A stretch of 64,000 bases of DNA from Ruminiclostridium papyrosolvens DSM 2782 (lineage in GTDB: Bacteria; Bacillota; Clostridia; Acetivibrionales; DSM-1351). Under the pieces are notes generated by a model, which had not been told where the DNA came from, did not search any database, and saw only the letters and a list, made by a program, of their open reading frames with translations. Position 1 is the first letter of the stretch. Every line of letters begins with the position of its first letter. The translations under genes and the position numbers were made by a program. Positions 27,313 to 36,426 of this stretch are shown in pieces. The DNA lies in NCBI RefSeq assembly GCF_029318685.1, contig NZ_CP119677.1:2657001-2721000 (forward strand). Direction: 5' to 3'.

Positions 27313-27876
27313 TTAAATAAATATATAATTGTATTTTTCCTCTGTAATATCTCTTCCGCCAAGGTTAACAGTTGTAAAGGTATTTGTACTTTTAAAGCCA
27401 AAATTTCTATAAAAGGCTTTAGCACGATGGTTATCCTTAATAACCCACAGATAGCAATCATTAAAGCCTTGCTGTTTAAGCCTTTCCAACGCATACTTTG
27501 TCAACTCAAAGCCTTGCTTTGAATTCCAGTGTTCCGGAAGTACATAGAGGGATATTATCTCACCTGAATTACAGTTGCAGCAGTCTGTTGTATCGGAACC
27601 ATCAAAAATACCTGATTTTGGAATGGTACAGGTTTGACCAACCCGTCCTTTGCCGAAGGTTATACAGCCTGTAATTTTGTTATCCAGTTCAAATACAGCA
27701 GCTTCGTGTATATTTTCAAGTAATTCTCTCTTAAAAATTGGTATCCACCCCTCAGCCGTTACATTATCAAGATACTCTTTAGTAAGAAAGTCCCTGTAGG
27801 CTGTTTTCCATGTTATCGAATGAATATAGCTCATGGCTGCTGCATCATCTGCAGTTGCAAGTCTGATTGTTTTCAT
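27313..27876 (-). CDS. GNAT-family N-acetyltransferase
   Basis: A 187-aa GNAT protein. The opening IRLATADDAAAMSYIHSITWKTAYRDFL is typical of this group. The acetyl-CoA-binding strand-loop is seen at ISLYVLPEHWNSKQGFELTKYALERLKQQGF, and LWVIKDNHRAKAFYRNFGFK is motif B. The substrate is unknown. An insert with CNCNSG around residue 95 is unusual. GGAGA lies four bases before the ATG, and a good promoter lies about 40 bases upstream. It is transcribed alone and faces away from the thioesterase gene. Confidence 0.88.
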   Translation of the reverse strand: MKTIRLATADDAAAMSYIHSITWKTAYRDFLTKEYLDNVTAEGWIPIFKRELLENIHEAAVFELDNKITGCITFGKGRVGQTCTIPKSGIFDGSDTTDCCNCNSGEIISLYVLPEHWNSKQGFELTKYALERLKQQGFNDCYLWVIKDNHRAKAFYRNFGFKSTNTFTTVNLGGRDITEEKYNYIFI

Positions 27877-27908
27877 ATGCTCTCCGTAGGAAAATTAAAT
27901 TCCACCTT

Positions 27909-27937
27909 ATTGTATCAAAGTAGTTTGTTTGTATCAA
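27909..27937 (-). promoter_or_regulatory. Sigma-A promoter of the GNAT gene
   Basis: TTGATA (27937-27932) and TACAAT (27914-27909) are separated by 17 bases. Confidence 0.55.
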
Positions 27938-27961
27938 CTAACCCAGTTTTTAGAAGCTATA

Positions 27962-27989
27962 TTTACTTTTGCAGTTATTGTTGTATAAT
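27962..27989 (+). promoter_or_regulatory. Sigma-A promoter of the thioesterase gene
   Basis: TTTACT (27962-27967) and a perfect TATAAT (27984-27989) have a 16-base spacer, with the start codon 36 bases further on. Confidence 0.5.
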
Positions 27990-28024
27990 TATTGTAATAA
28001 ATTCCCTAAACAAGGAGTACACAC

Positions 28025-28453
28025 ATGGAAAAAGACATTATTAAATTTTTTGATAAGGACAGGTTTGCTCATTTTGTTGGAATTGAACTAACTAAAGTAG
28101 GAATGGGCTATGCCGAGACAAGTCTGGACTTATCTGAAAAACATTTAAACGGCTTGGATGTTGTTCAAGGCGGAGCTATTTTTACTCTTGCGGACTTTGC
28201 ATTTGCAGCAGCCACAAATTCTAACGGCTCAGCTACTGTAGGAATTAATTCTAATATTACATATTTCAAAGCTCCAAAAGGTAATAAAATTACTGCGGTT
28301 GCCAAGGAAACATCCGCAGGTAATAAAATCTGCGGATGTGATGTAGATGTATTTGACGAAGACGGCACTCTTATAGCTAAATTCAGCGGAACAGGCTACA
28401 GAAAAGGTTTAAAAATAGATTTTGCTACAGGAGTACTTACGAAAATTAAGTAA
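28025..28453 (+). CDS. PaaI-type hotdog-fold thioesterase
   Basis: A 142-aa single hotdog domain of the PaaI family (acyl-CoA thioesterase). GIELTKVGMGYAETSLDL is followed by HLNGLDVVQGGAIFTLADFAFAAATNS, which holds the GG-containing active-site helix, then INSNITYFKAPKGNKITAVAKE and CDVDVFDEDGTLIAKFSGTGYRK. It hydrolyses some acyl- or aryl-CoA in the cytoplasm; the substrate cannot be told. AAGGAG lies eight bases before the ATG. It is convergent with ylzJ, whose stop begins at the next base. Confidence 0.88.
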   Translation: MEKDIIKFFDKDRFAHFVGIELTKVGMGYAETSLDLSEKHLNGLDVVQGGAIFTLADFAFAAATNSNGSATVGINSNITYFKAPKGNKITAVAKETSAGNKICGCDVDVFDEDGTLIAKFSGTGYRKGLKIDFATGVLTKIK

Positions 28454-28675
28454 TTATTTTTGTATTATTGTACCCGGTTGAATTCTTGGGTTTAAATAGT
28501 CGTAGGGGTTGGTGCTTAGTATTCTTTGAACCTGATAATCGGAATTGCCAAAACGGGATACTTGTACTTGTACCCCGTCAATTTTCATTTCACTATAGTC
28601 AAGGCTATTCTCCAAATTATCTGTCTGGCCGTTTCCCATGACTACATTGTGGTCATAAATAGTGTAAAGAATCAT
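28454..28675 (-). CDS. ylzJ: YlzJ-like small protein
   Basis: A 73-aa protein with the YlzJ pattern: [14 protein letters not shown] at the start, then the Q-V-Q core ([40 protein letters not shown]). In Bacillus ylzJ directly follows tepA, as here, with a 4-base ATGA overlap. Its function is unknown. The tie with tepA and spoVF genes suggests a sporulation-linked or secretion-linked role. Confidence 0.75.
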   Translation of the reverse strand: MILYTIYDHNVVMGNGQTDNLENSLDYSEMKIDGVQVQVSRFGNSDYQVQRILSTNPYDYLNPRIQPGTIIQK

Positions 28676-29427
28676 TGAAGCTTACCTCCCTGCTGTTGGT
28701 TAGAGTTTTCTTTTCGTCTGATTTCAATAAGCTCATTGAGTTTTTTTATTGCATCAGATAATCCGCCTACCTGATCAATTAAACCCGATTGTGTTGCTTC
28801 TTCTCCAAACAGTACTGTACCCACATCGTTTGCCAGTTCACCGGTTTTAAGCATAAGTTCACGGAATTTTTCTCTTTTAATTCCTGAATGGGAACAAACG
28901 AAATTTACAACCCTTTCCTGCATTTTATCAAAATATTCATAAGTTTGGGGTACACCTATCACTAACCCGTTCATCCTGATAGGATGTATTGTCATCGTTG
29001 CAGAACTGGCAATAAAAGAATGATTTGCAGATACTGCCATAGGAACACCAATACTATGCCCGCCCCCCAGCACCAAAGAAACCGTGGGTTTTGACAAACT
29101 CGACACCATTTCTGATATGGCAAGTCCGGCTTCCACATCACCTCCCACAGTATTAAGAACCAAAAGAAGGCCTTCTATTTGTTTGCTTTCTTCAATGGCG
29201 ACCAACTGTGGAATTATATGCTCATATTTTGTAGTTTTATTATGTGGCGGCAATAATATATGTCCTTCTATCTGTCCTATAATCGTAAGACAGTGAATAT
29301 TACTTTCTTCTTTAGGAACCTCAGGTGTTCCCAGCTCTTTTATCTGCTGGAGTTCAGCAGCTTGCTTACTCTGCTCTGCCGGTTGTGTTTCCGGAACTTC
29401 ATTATTTTGATAGTTTTTATTGTTCAC
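28672..29427 (-). CDS. tepA: ClpP-class protease TepA-like
   Basis: A 251-aa ClpP/crotonase-fold protein of the TepA (translocation-enhancing) type. The core contains [45 protein letters not shown], the nucleophile region [15 protein letters not shown] and [13 protein letters not shown] Gln-rich N-terminal tail of about 40 residues and a C-terminal charged tail flank it. In Bacillus TepA aids protein export and spore-related proteolysis; its exact substrate is unclear. The start is GTG 29427, with GAGG eight bases upstream. Confidence 0.82.
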   Translation of the reverse strand: MNNKNYQNNEVPETQPAEQSKQAAELQQIKELGTPEVPKEESNIHCLTIIGQIEGHILLPPHNKTTKYEHIIPQLVAIEESKQIEGLLLVLNTVGGDVEAGLAISEMVSSLSKPTVSLVLGGGHSIGVPMAVSANHSFIASSATMTIHPIRMNGLVIGVPQTYEYFDKMQERVVNFVCSHSGIKREKFRELMLKTGELANDVGTVLFGEEATQSGLIDQVGGLSDAIKKLNELIEIRRKENSNQQQGGKLQ

Positions 29428-29515
29428 GGTTTATACCTCAATTTTTTATAAATTTTGTCCTTCTTATTATCTATTTATTTTTAGAAAAAATACGTAATTC
29501 TATGGAAGATAAGAA

Positions 29516-29560
29516 TTGCCAACTTTAATCAGGCTATATTATCCTGATAAAAATTGGCAA
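29516..29560 (-). terminator. Probable terminator after spoVFB
   Basis: A two-part stem (TTGCCAA/TTGGCAA, then ATCAGG/CCTGAT inside it). It lies ten bases past the spoVFB stop. The U-tract on the minus strand is weak (TTCTTATCTT). Confidence 0.5.
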
Positions 29561-29569
29561 AGATGTATT

Positions 29570-30157
29570 TTAATTTTTATGTATTAATATTGGCTGAATC
29601 TGATTGTTTTTTAAAGCTTCAACAACAGTAGGAACAATTTTATCGAAATCAGCAACCAATGATGTACATTTCTTAATAGGATCATCCTGACCGAAGGGAA
29701 CCATGTATACGTTTTTAGTATTTAGCAGTACACCGATGTTTTTTGCATTTGCACTTAACCCATCGTTGGTTGAAACTGCAATTACAACGGGCCTTGCATT
29801 TCTCAGATGTGCTTTACAAGCCATTGTAACCGAACTGTCGGTAATAGCATTTGCAATTTTGGCAATAGTGTTCCCCGTACATGGGGCTATTACAAGTATA
29901 TCTAATATTGCTTTAGGTCCGAATGGCTCAGCTTCTATAATTGTGCTTATCGGAGTTTTTCCTGTAATTTGTTTTAATTTGGCTTTCAAGTCCTCAGCGG
30001 TTCCAAAACGAGTATCAAAATCATTAACAGCCTGCGAAATTATGGGAATAACTTCGGCACCCTCATTTATCAAATTTTCTATTTGCGGGACTGTTTTATT
30101 AAAGGTACAAAAGGAACCTGTTAATGCGTATCCGATTTTAATTCCTTCCAGTAACAT
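29570..30157 (-). CDS. spoVFB: Dipicolinate synthase subunit B
   Basis: A 195-aa flavoprotein-fold subunit. LEGIKIGYALTGSFCTF opens the flavodoxin-like domain, with LVIAPCTGNTIAKIANAITDSSVTMACKAHLRNARPVVIAVSTNDGLS in the middle. With SpoVFA it converts a dihydrodipicolinate-pathway intermediate to dipicolinic acid in the mother cell; this is the Ca-chelating solute that fills the spore core. The start follows a GGGGG ribosome site, and the gene begins three bases past the spoVFA stop, so the two are coupled. It is direct evidence for an endospore former. Confidence 0.94.
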   Translation of the reverse strand: MLLEGIKIGYALTGSFCTFNKTVPQIENLINEGAEVIPIISQAVNDFDTRFGTAEDLKAKLKQITGKTPISTIIEAEPFGPKAILDILVIAPCTGNTIAKIANAITDSSVTMACKAHLRNARPVVIAVSTNDGLSANAKNIGVLLNTKNVYMVPFGQDDPIKKCTSLVADFDKIVPTVVEALKNNQIQPILIHKN

Positions 30158-30159
30158 GC

Positions 30160-31035
30160 TTATACCCCCAACTCCTCAATAATGTTGTATGTAGTATCTT
30201 TAATAAATCCTGCTGCTGTTACAGGGGCAACTTTTCCCGGAAGTGATAGAGCCCAGATAGCTTTTAATCCAAGTTCTTTAGCCTTGCTGAAATCAACTCC
30301 TCCAGGCTTTGATGCAAGGTCTATTATTAGACATTCGGGATTCAATATTTTTAAAAGCTCATAATTTAGTACCATGGATGGAATAGTATTGAAGATAACA
30401 TCTGCATTTTTAAGAACCTGAGATAAATTACTCAGCATTACAGGACTGTACCCTAAACTTTTTATCCAAGCCAAATCAGCATACTTACGTGCTTCTACAT
30501 AAACATTGGAACCTATACCGTGCAGCATTTTTGCAAGAATTTTGCCTATTCTTCCGTATCCCAAAATCAGCGAATTACTGTTATGTAAAGTTATTGGCAT
30601 TTCTTCCATTGCAATTTGGATAGCGCCCTCAGCGGTGGGTATTGCGTTTAAAACCGCCATTTCTTCTCTCTCCAGCAAATCAACTGTATAAACATTGCAT
30701 ACTTGCGCCAAGTGGGCTATTTTATCACTTATTCTTCCTGCAAGGAAAAGTTGATTTTTATTCATTGCTTTGAATAATTCATTCATATGAATACTCTCAT
30801 TATGAAAGGGAGCATTTATAAATTCATTATCATTTGAACAAGGTATGGGTCCAATTATTACATCTGAGTCTACTACAGCCTTGGCTAATGTTTTGCTTTG
30901 CTCCAGTTTTATTTCAAAACCCGCCGTTGTAAAACCATATATATTAACGGAATTACCATCTTGTGCAATTAATTCTGCCAACTTTACACTTCTTAAATCT
31001 CCCCCTATTACGCTATACCTTTTACCACTCACCAT
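30160..31035 (-). CDS. spoVFA: Dipicolinate synthase subunit A
   Basis: A 291-aa NAD(P)-binding subunit of dipicolinate synthase. The N-terminal domain has YSVIGGDLRSVKLAELIAQDG. The Rossmann domain has NSLILGYGRIGKILAKML near residue 155, then NADVIFNTIPSMVL and LIIDLASKPGGVDF. The start at ATG 31035 has GGGAGGG four bases upstream; a TTG five codons earlier lies too close to it. A sigma-K-like promoter is visible about 45 bases upstream, as expected for a late mother-cell gene. Confidence 0.93.
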   Translation of the reverse strand: MVSGKRYSVIGGDLRSVKLAELIAQDGNSVNIYGFTTAGFEIKLEQSKTLAKAVVDSDVIIGPIPCSNDNEFINAPFHNESIHMNELFKAMNKNQLFLAGRISDKIAHLAQVCNVYTVDLLEREEMAVLNAIPTAEGAIQIAMEEMPITLHNSNSLILGYGRIGKILAKMLHGIGSNVYVEARKYADLAWIKSLGYSPVMLSNLSQVLKNADVIFNTIPSMVLNYELLKILNPECLIIDLASKPGGVDFSKAKELGLKAIWALSLPGKVAPVTAAGFIKDTTYNIIEELGV

Positions 31036-31080
31036 AAGCCCTCCCCACAACGAAGAATAAACTAATTATGACGACTAGTA

Positions 31081-31110
31081 TATCTTATGAAACAAACATA
31101 TACCGAGTGC
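31081..31110 (-). promoter_or_regulatory. Sigma-K-like promoter of spoVFA-spoVFB
   Basis: On the minus strand CATAAGATA (31089-31081) fits the sigma-K -10 pattern CATANNNTA. An AC dinucleotide (31108-31107) lies 17 bases upstream, as in the short -35. The predicted start is about 40 bases before the coding region. Confidence 0.5.
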
Positions 31111-31150
31111 CTGTACCAAATACACTAATTCTGATATTTAAGCATAACAA

Positions 31151-31182
31151 AACAGACCGATGGCTTGCCATCGGTCTGTTTT
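31151..31182 (-). terminator. Terminator after the M16 peptidase gene
   Basis: ACAGACCGATGG and CCATCGGTCTGT form a perfect 12-bp stem with a 4-nt loop. A U-rich tail follows on both strands. It lies just past the peptidase stop, so spoVFA has its own promoter downstream of it. Confidence 0.75.
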
Positions 31183-31194
31183 GTTAATTGACTT

Positions 31195-32430
31195 TTATAT
31201 CTTATTTTTAATATTTCCAACTGCTGAAATACTCATTTTTTCAAAATCTAACACCCTTTTAATCATTTCATCAACGCTGTCCATATTGACTCTGTCAATT
31301 TTCTGCAATACTTCTTCAGGAGTGTTTATTTTGCCAAGCATAAGTTCAGATTTTCCTATACTGTTCATTCTGCTGCTGGTACTTTCCAACCCTAGAATGT
31401 AATTGCCCTTTAGCTGTTCTTTTGTCTTAGACAGTTCATCTTTTGTTATGCCATCTTTTATTATGTTATTCAACTCGCTTTTGGTTAAATCAATTACTGT
31501 CTGGAGATACTCTGGGTTCATTCCCGCATATATTACAAAAAGCCCTGATCCCTGATAAGTAGATGGATATGAATAAATGGAATAAACAAGTCCTCTTTTT
31601 TCTCTTATTGTCTGAAACAGTCGGGAACTCATTCCGCCTCCCAGTATGTTATTCAGAGATAGTAAGGAATATAGCTTCTCATTGCCGTGTTCAACACCTT
31701 CAAAGCCCATACATAAGTGAACCTGTTCTGTATCCTTTTCACGTACAATTTTATTAACCTTGTACTGTGCAGGAGAAAACTTATTACTGAAGGTTTTTCC
31801 GAATTTCCAATCCTGAAAGTACTGATTAACAAGTTCGATAAGCTTTGCTTCGTCAAAATTACCTGCAACAGATATTACTGTGTTATATGGTGTATAAAAT
31901 TCATTCATGTACTTTAATATCATATCTTTGTCAAACTTGTTGATACACATTTCAGTACCGAGAATTGGATATCCTAATGGGTTTCCGTCCCAAACCATTT
32001 CAGAAAAAATATCATGCACCAGTTCCTCAGGGGTATCCTCGTACATACCTATTTCTTCAATTACAACTCGTTTTTCTACGTTAATATCATCACCGGCGAA
32101 GGATGAGTTAAAAAACATGTCAGCCAACACATCCACGGCAATATCAAGATGGGTATCCAGTGTCTTTGTATAGTAGCATGTACATTCTTTCCCGGTAAAC
32201 GCATTTATCTGCCCACCGATGGCGTCTATACATTCAGCAATATCCTTTGCTGACCTTTTAGTAGTACCTTTAAAAAGCATATGCTCAATAAAATGGGATA
32301 TGCCGTTATTTTCTGAAGTTTCATTTCTGGAACCAGTGCCAACCCAAATGCCTACTGAAACTGACCTTACATATGGTATTTTTTCATATACAAGTCTCAA
32401 CCCGTTACTTAATTGTACTTTTTTGAACAT
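31195..32430 (-). CDS. M16 family zinc peptidase (MlpA/YmxG-like)
   Basis: A 411-aa insulinase/pitrilysin-type metallopeptidase. The inverted zinc motif HxxEH is HFIEH (46-50), and the third ligand is in the EEIGMYEDTPEE region. The inactive-half features include the C-terminal R/Y signature LGGGMSSRLFQTIREKRGLVYSIYSY. Length is typical of the single-chain bacterial form that dimerises. In Bacillus this gene (mlpA) also sits between pnp and the spoVF operon. GGAGG lies five bases before the ATG. Confidence 0.92.
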   Translation of the reverse strand: MFKKVQLSNGLRLVYEKIPYVRSVSVGIWVGTGSRNETSENNGISHFIEHMLFKGTTKRSAKDIAECIDAIGGQINAFTGKECTCYYTKTLDTHLDIAVDVLADMFFNSSFAGDDINVEKRVVIEEIGMYEDTPEELVHDIFSEMVWDGNPLGYPILGTEMCINKFDKDMILKYMNEFYTPYNTVISVAGNFDEAKLIELVNQYFQDWKFGKTFSNKFSPAQYKVNKIVREKDTEQVHLCMGFEGVEHGNEKLYSLLSLNNILGGGMSSRLFQTIREKRGLVYSIYSYPSTYQGSGLFVIYAGMNPEYLQTVIDLTKSELNNIIKDGITKDELSKTKEQLKGNYILGLESTSSRMNSIGKSELMLGKINTPEEVLQKIDRVNMDSVDEMIKRVLDFEKMSISAVGNIKNKI

Positions 32431-32539
32431 CTAGTCCTCCGATGTATATTCTCTAAAGCCATAAAATTTTTAAATACATAATTGGGCGTAAACCCAAAGA
32501 AGTCTACGCCCAAAATAATCTATTCACAAAACCAAGGAT

Positions 32540-34660
32540 TTATTTTTCTTCAGTAGTACCTTCCTCAGCCATAGCATCTTTACGTGACAAATTGATTCTT
32601 CCTTGCTTGTCAATCTCAGTTACTTTTACAAGTATTTCATCACCGATATTAACAACATCTTCAACTTTTTCAACTCTCTTTTTATCAAGCTTTGAAATGT
32701 GAACCAAACCGTCTTTACCCGGTAATATTTCTACAAAAGCACCGAAGGTTGTTATTCTTACAACTTTACCAAGGTAAACTTCACCAGGTTCGATATCCTT
32801 TGCTATTCCCTGTATTATTCTAAGAGCCTTTTGTGCTGCTGCACTGTCCGGTGTTAAAATATATACTCTACCGTCTTCTTCAATGTCTATTTTTACACCT
32901 GTTTCAGCAATTATCTTATTTATCATCTTTCCGCCTGGTCCAATGACATCACGAATCTTTTCAGGGTCTATATTTGTAGTAATTATTTTGGGTGCATATT
33001 CTGAAAGTTCTTTTCTTGGTTGGGGTATAGCCTTCAGAATTACATCATTGATAATTTGTAAACGACCTTTTTTTGTTAATTCAAATGCCTGACGTATAAT
33101 TTCATAGTTAAGACCGTCAACCTTTATATCCATTTGAATAGCAGTAATACCTTCTGTAGTTCCGGCAACCTTAAAGTCCATGTCTCCAAAGAAGTCTTCT
33201 ATTCCCTGAATATCCATAAAGGTAACAAAGTTGTCAGGGTTTTCCTCATCTATAACCAATCCTGCTGAAATACCTGCTACAGGTGCCTTGATAGGAACTC
33301 CTGCATCCATGAGTGCAAGTGTACTTCCGCACACACTTCCCTGTGAGGTTGAACCATTTGACATCAAAACTTCTGATACAAGTCTGAATGCATAAGGAAA
33401 TTCGATTTCTGTAGGAATTACAGGTACCAGTGATCTTTCAGCTAAAGCACCGTGTCCGATTTCTCTTCTTCCGGGGCCTCTTGAAGTTTTTGCTTCACCA
33501 ACACTGTAACCCGGGAAGTTGTAATGGTGCATGTATCTCTTAGTTTCTTCAGTGTCAATACCGTCCATCTTCTGAACATCACCCATTGCACCGAGTGTTA
33601 TAGTAGTCAATACCTGAGTCTGTCCTCTCTGGAAAAGACCGGAACCATGTGTTCTAGGCAGTATGCCTACTTCTGCTGAAAGAGGTCTTATCTCATCCAG
33701 ACTTCTGCCGTCAACACGCTTACCTTCCTTTAATATATATTCACGTACTACTTTCTTTTCAAGCTTATATATAGCATCCTTTATTTTGTTTTCCATTTCT
33801 GGGTATTGCTCAGCCAAAGCAGCTTGAGTTTCTTCTGTCAATTCTGAAACCTTGGCATCTCTGTCCTGCTTGTCCGTTGCCAGAACCGCAATACGCATTT
33901 TATCATATGCAAAAGCTTTAACAGCCGCAAATAAGTCCGCAGGAACATCTGCTGATTCATAAGTGAATTTAGGCTTACCAATCTCTTTTACTATTCCATT
34001 AATAAAGTCGCAAATCTGCTTTATTACTTCATGTCCCTTTTTAATGGCATCCAGCATAACATCGTCATCAACTATGTCAGCTCCTGCTTCAATCATTGTT
34101 ATCTTTTCTTTTGTTCCGGCAAGAGTAACGTACATCTTGCTTTTCGCACGTTGTTCTTCATTTGGGTTAACAACCACTTCGCCGTCTACCAAACCGAGAA
34201 CAACTCCGCCGATAGGTCCGTTAAAAGGAATATCTGAAATACTTATAGCAACGGAAGCGCCTATCATTGCAGCTATTTCAGGTGAATTGTCCTGTTCCAC
34301 CGACATTACCGTATTTACAACAGCTACATCATTTCTCAAATCCTTTGGGAAAAGAGGTCTGATTGGTCTGTCTATAACTCTTGAAGTCAATATTGCTTTT
34401 TCAGAAGGTTTTCCTTCTCTCTTGATAAATCCTCCGGGAATTTTTCCTACGGCATATAATCTTTCTTCATAATCAACGCTAAGCGGGAAGAAATCAATAC
34501 CGTCCCTTGGTGAAGCTGATGCGGTTGCAGAAGACATTATTACAGTATCTCCGTATCTGATTAATGCCGACCCGTTTGCCAATTGAGCAAGTTTTCCTGT
34601 TTCAACTGTTAGTGTTCTGCCTGCAAGTTCCATGCTAAATGTTTTAGACATATTAGACAT
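32540..34660 (-). CDS. pnp: Polyribonucleotide nucleotidyltransferase (PNPase)
   Basis: A 706-aa 3'-to-5' phosphorolytic exoribonuclease. It has two RNase PH domains (first at about 10-140, second at about 330-470 with [15 protein letters not shown] and [19 protein letters not shown]), a helical linker, a KH domain ([15 protein letters not shown]) and a C-terminal S1 domain ([31 protein letters not shown]). It degrades mRNA and matures small RNAs as a trimer. GGAGG lies seven bases before the ATG. It follows rpsO with a 260-base gap that contains a 72-nt hairpin, a probable site of leader processing. Confidence 0.97.
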   Translation of the reverse strand: MSNMSKTFSMELAGRTLTVETGKLAQLANGSALIRYGDTVIMSSATASASPRDGIDFFPLSVDYEERLYAVGKIPGGFIKREGKPSEKAILTSRVIDRPIRPLFPKDLRNDVAVVNTVMSVEQDNSPEIAAMIGASVAISISDIPFNGPIGGVVLGLVDGEVVVNPNEEQRAKSKMYVTLAGTKEKITMIEAGADIVDDDVMLDAIKKGHEVIKQICDFINGIVKEIGKPKFTYESADVPADLFAAVKAFAYDKMRIAVLATDKQDRDAKVSELTEETQAALAEQYPEMENKIKDAIYKLEKKVVREYILKEGKRVDGRSLDEIRPLSAEVGILPRTHGSGLFQRGQTQVLTTITLGAMGDVQKMDGIDTEETKRYMHHYNFPGYSVGEAKTSRGPGRREIGHGALAERSLVPVIPTEIEFPYAFRLVSEVLMSNGSTSQGSVCGSTLALMDAGVPIKAPVAGISAGLVIDEENPDNFVTFMDIQGIEDFFGDMDFKVAGTTEGITAIQMDIKVDGLNYEIIRQAFELTKKGRLQIINDVILKAIPQPRKELSEYAPKIITTNIDPEKIRDVIGPGGKMINKIIAETGVKIDIEEDGRVYILTPDSAAAQKALRIIQGIAKDIEPGEVYLGKVVRITTFGAFVEILPGKDGLVHISKLDKKRVEKVEDVVNIGDEILVKVTEIDKQGRINLSRKDAMAEEGTTEEK

Positions 34661-34708
34661 ATAAGTCCTCCTAAGTTTTTTAATAGTTTTACATATGCTA
34701 TTTTAAAA

Positions 34709-34780
34709 CTATAGACTGTAGCATGTAGATTCTGCGCCAAAGTGATTTTTGACGCACAATCTACCTTCTACTGTCTATAG
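34709..34780 (-). promoter_or_regulatory. 72-nt imperfect hairpin in the pnp leader
   Basis: The outer arms CTATAGACTGTAG / CTACTGTCTATAG (13 bp, one mismatch) enclose a 3x3 loop, then GTAGATT / AATCTAC, then TGCG / CGCA and CAAA / TTTG. The long double-stranded stem ends 48 bases upstream of the pnp ATG. It looks like an RNase III substrate, as in E. coli pnp autoregulation. A palindromic mobile remnant is the alternative. Confidence 0.55.
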
Positions 34781-34882
34781 CCATATGTGCTTCATTAGTA
34801 TTATTTCATATTTAGCACAACTTATTTCCTATATATTATGCTTAAATATTTCCACAATAAATATGTACTCTGAATGCATATA

Positions 34883-34914
34883 AAAGCAGGCAGGCGGTTA
34901 GCCTGCCTGCTTTT
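34883..34914 (-). terminator. Terminator of rpsO
   Basis: AAAAGCAGGCAGGC and GCCTGCCTGCTTTT form a GC-rich perfect stem with a 4-5 nt loop and a U-tail, seven bases past the rpsO stop. Some read-through to pnp is likely, as in other bacteria. Confidence 0.8.
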
Positions 34915-34920
34915 ATATTA

Positions 34921-35184
34921 TTATTTTCTTAGACCAAGTTTTTCAATAATTGCACGGTATCTTTCGATATCATTCTTTCTAAGATAATTTAACAAGCTTC
35001 TTCTTGCACCAACCATTTTAAGAAGTCCTCTTCCTGAATGGTAATCCTTTTTATGAACCTTTAAGTGGCCATTAAGGTGGTTGATTCTCTCTGTAAGAAT
35101 AGCAACCTGAACTTCCGGTGAACCAGTATCACCTTCATGCAATTGATACTTAGCAATTATTTCTTGCTTTACATCTTTAACCAT
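34921..35184 (-). CDS. rpsO: 30S ribosomal protein S15
   Basis: An 87-aa protein with the S15 signature ([55 protein letters not shown]). It binds the central domain of 16S rRNA and is often its own translational repressor. The start at 35184 (MVKDVKQE) has GGAGG eight bases upstream; 22 further in-frame codons upstream are leader. Length is one residue under the usual 88-89. The leader of about 95 nt could hold an S15 binding site. pnp follows downstream, the usual arrangement. Confidence 0.97.
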   Translation of the reverse strand: MVKDVKQEIIAKYQLHEGDTGSPEVQVAILTERINHLNGHLKVHKKDYHSGRGLLKMVGARRSLLNYLRKNDIERYRAIIEKLGLRK

Positions 35185-35286
35185 GTTTTTAATACCTCCA
35201 AAAATTTTGTTTAATCGCCATAAACCAGGTAATTGGATGGAGTAACCCAAAAACGTAGTTAATGGTTAAAAATTTCATACCTATGT

Positions 35287-35315
35287 ATTTTAGCACAATT
35301 CATAATTATTGTAAA
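35287..35315 (-). promoter_or_regulatory. Sigma-A promoter of rpsO
   Basis: TTTACA (35315-35310) and TAAAAT (35292-35287) are separated by 17 bases, about 100 bases upstream of rpsO. Confidence 0.55.
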
Positions 35316-35460
35316 TAAATTGTTTATACTATTGGAAATAGGTCTTAAATGTATTCAAATTAAACATCTATTTCCTATAAATAAATAATTTTCTAGAAAT
35401 TATGGATTATATTTACTTATTCTTATATACTTAATATGTTCTATATTTTATCTCAAGGAG

Positions 35461-36426
35461 ATGGTTTATATTAATAATAATTCTGCTCTATTGAAAAAAA
35501 TTGCCGATAATGTTGAAAATGTTATTGTAGGAAAGAGAAATGCTGTTGAATTAGCAATAATTTCACTTATTAGTAATGGGCATGTTCTTTTAGAGGATGT
35601 TCCCGGTGTAGGTAAAACAAGCCTTGTTTCATCTCTCGCCAAATCTATTTCAGCATCATTTAAAAGAATTCAGTTTACCCCTGATGTTCTTCCTTCTGAT
35701 ATAACAGGCTTTTCAATATTTAATCAAAAAACAGGAGAATTTGAATTCAGGCCCGGAACTGCTATGTGTCAGATTCTTCTTGCCGATGAAATTAACAGAA
35801 CCTCTCCCAAAACTCAGTCCAGTTTGTTGGAGATAATGGAAGAGCACCAAGTCACTGTTGACGGCTCTACATATAAACTTCCAAAACCGTTTATGGTTCT
35901 GGCAACCCAAAATCCCATTGAGTATATTGGTACATATCCTCTTCCTGAGGCACAGATGGACAGGTTTTTTATAAAAATATCCCTTGGCTACCCTCAGCAA
36001 GGTGAAGAAGTTTACATCTTATCAAGATTTTTGGAAGATAATCCATTGGATACTCTTGAAGCTGTTGCAACCAGCGACGATATTCTGCAAATTCAGAAAG
36101 ATGTAAAACAGGTTTACATAGATAAAACCTTAAAAAATTATGTCGTTGATATTGTCAGTATGACAAGGAAGCATCAGTATATTGCACTTGGTGCAAGTCC
36201 GAGAGGTTCAATTGCAGTATGTCGTGCAGCACAGGCATGGGCATATTTCAACGGCAGAGATTTTGTTATCCCGGAGGATATAAAAAAGATGCTTTTGCCT
36301 ACCCTTTCACACAGGCTTGTTTTAAAGCAGGAAGCCAAACTCAAAAAAATGTCTTCCTCAGATATACTAACTTCAATAATTGACAAGGTATACATACCTA
36401 TGGTAGATAACTATGAGAAAAAGTAG
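35461..36426 (+). CDS. MoxR-family AAA+ ATPase
   Basis: A 321-aa AAA+ ATPase of the MoxR type. Walker A is EDVPGVGKTSLV, Walker B is ILLADEINRTSPKTQSSLLEIMEE, sensor 1 is VLATQNPIEYIGTYPLPEAQMDRF, and a C-terminal lid follows. MoxR proteins act as chaperones that mature or activate partner complexes, often with von Willebrand-type or DUF58 proteins, and here a DUF58 gene overlaps it by 14 bases. The start is odd: ATG 35461 touches its AAGGAG directly, with no spacer. An ATT three codons later has nine bases of spacing. The N-terminus is therefore uncertain by a few residues. Confidence 0.92.
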   Translation: MVYINNNSALLKKIADNVENVIVGKRNAVELAIISLISNGHVLLEDVPGVGKTSLVSSLAKSISASFKRIQFTPDVLPSDITGFSIFNQKTGEFEFRPGTAMCQILLADEINRTSPKTQSSLLEIMEEHQVTVDGSTYKLPKPFMVLATQNPIEYIGTYPLPEAQMDRFFIKISLGYPQQGEEVYILSRFLEDNPLDTLEAVATSDDILQIQKDVKQVYIDKTLKNYVVDIVSMTRKHQYIALGASPRGSIAVCRAAQAWAYFNGRDFVIPEDIKKMLLPTLSHRLVLKQEAKLKKMSSSDILTSIIDKVYIPMVDNYEKK

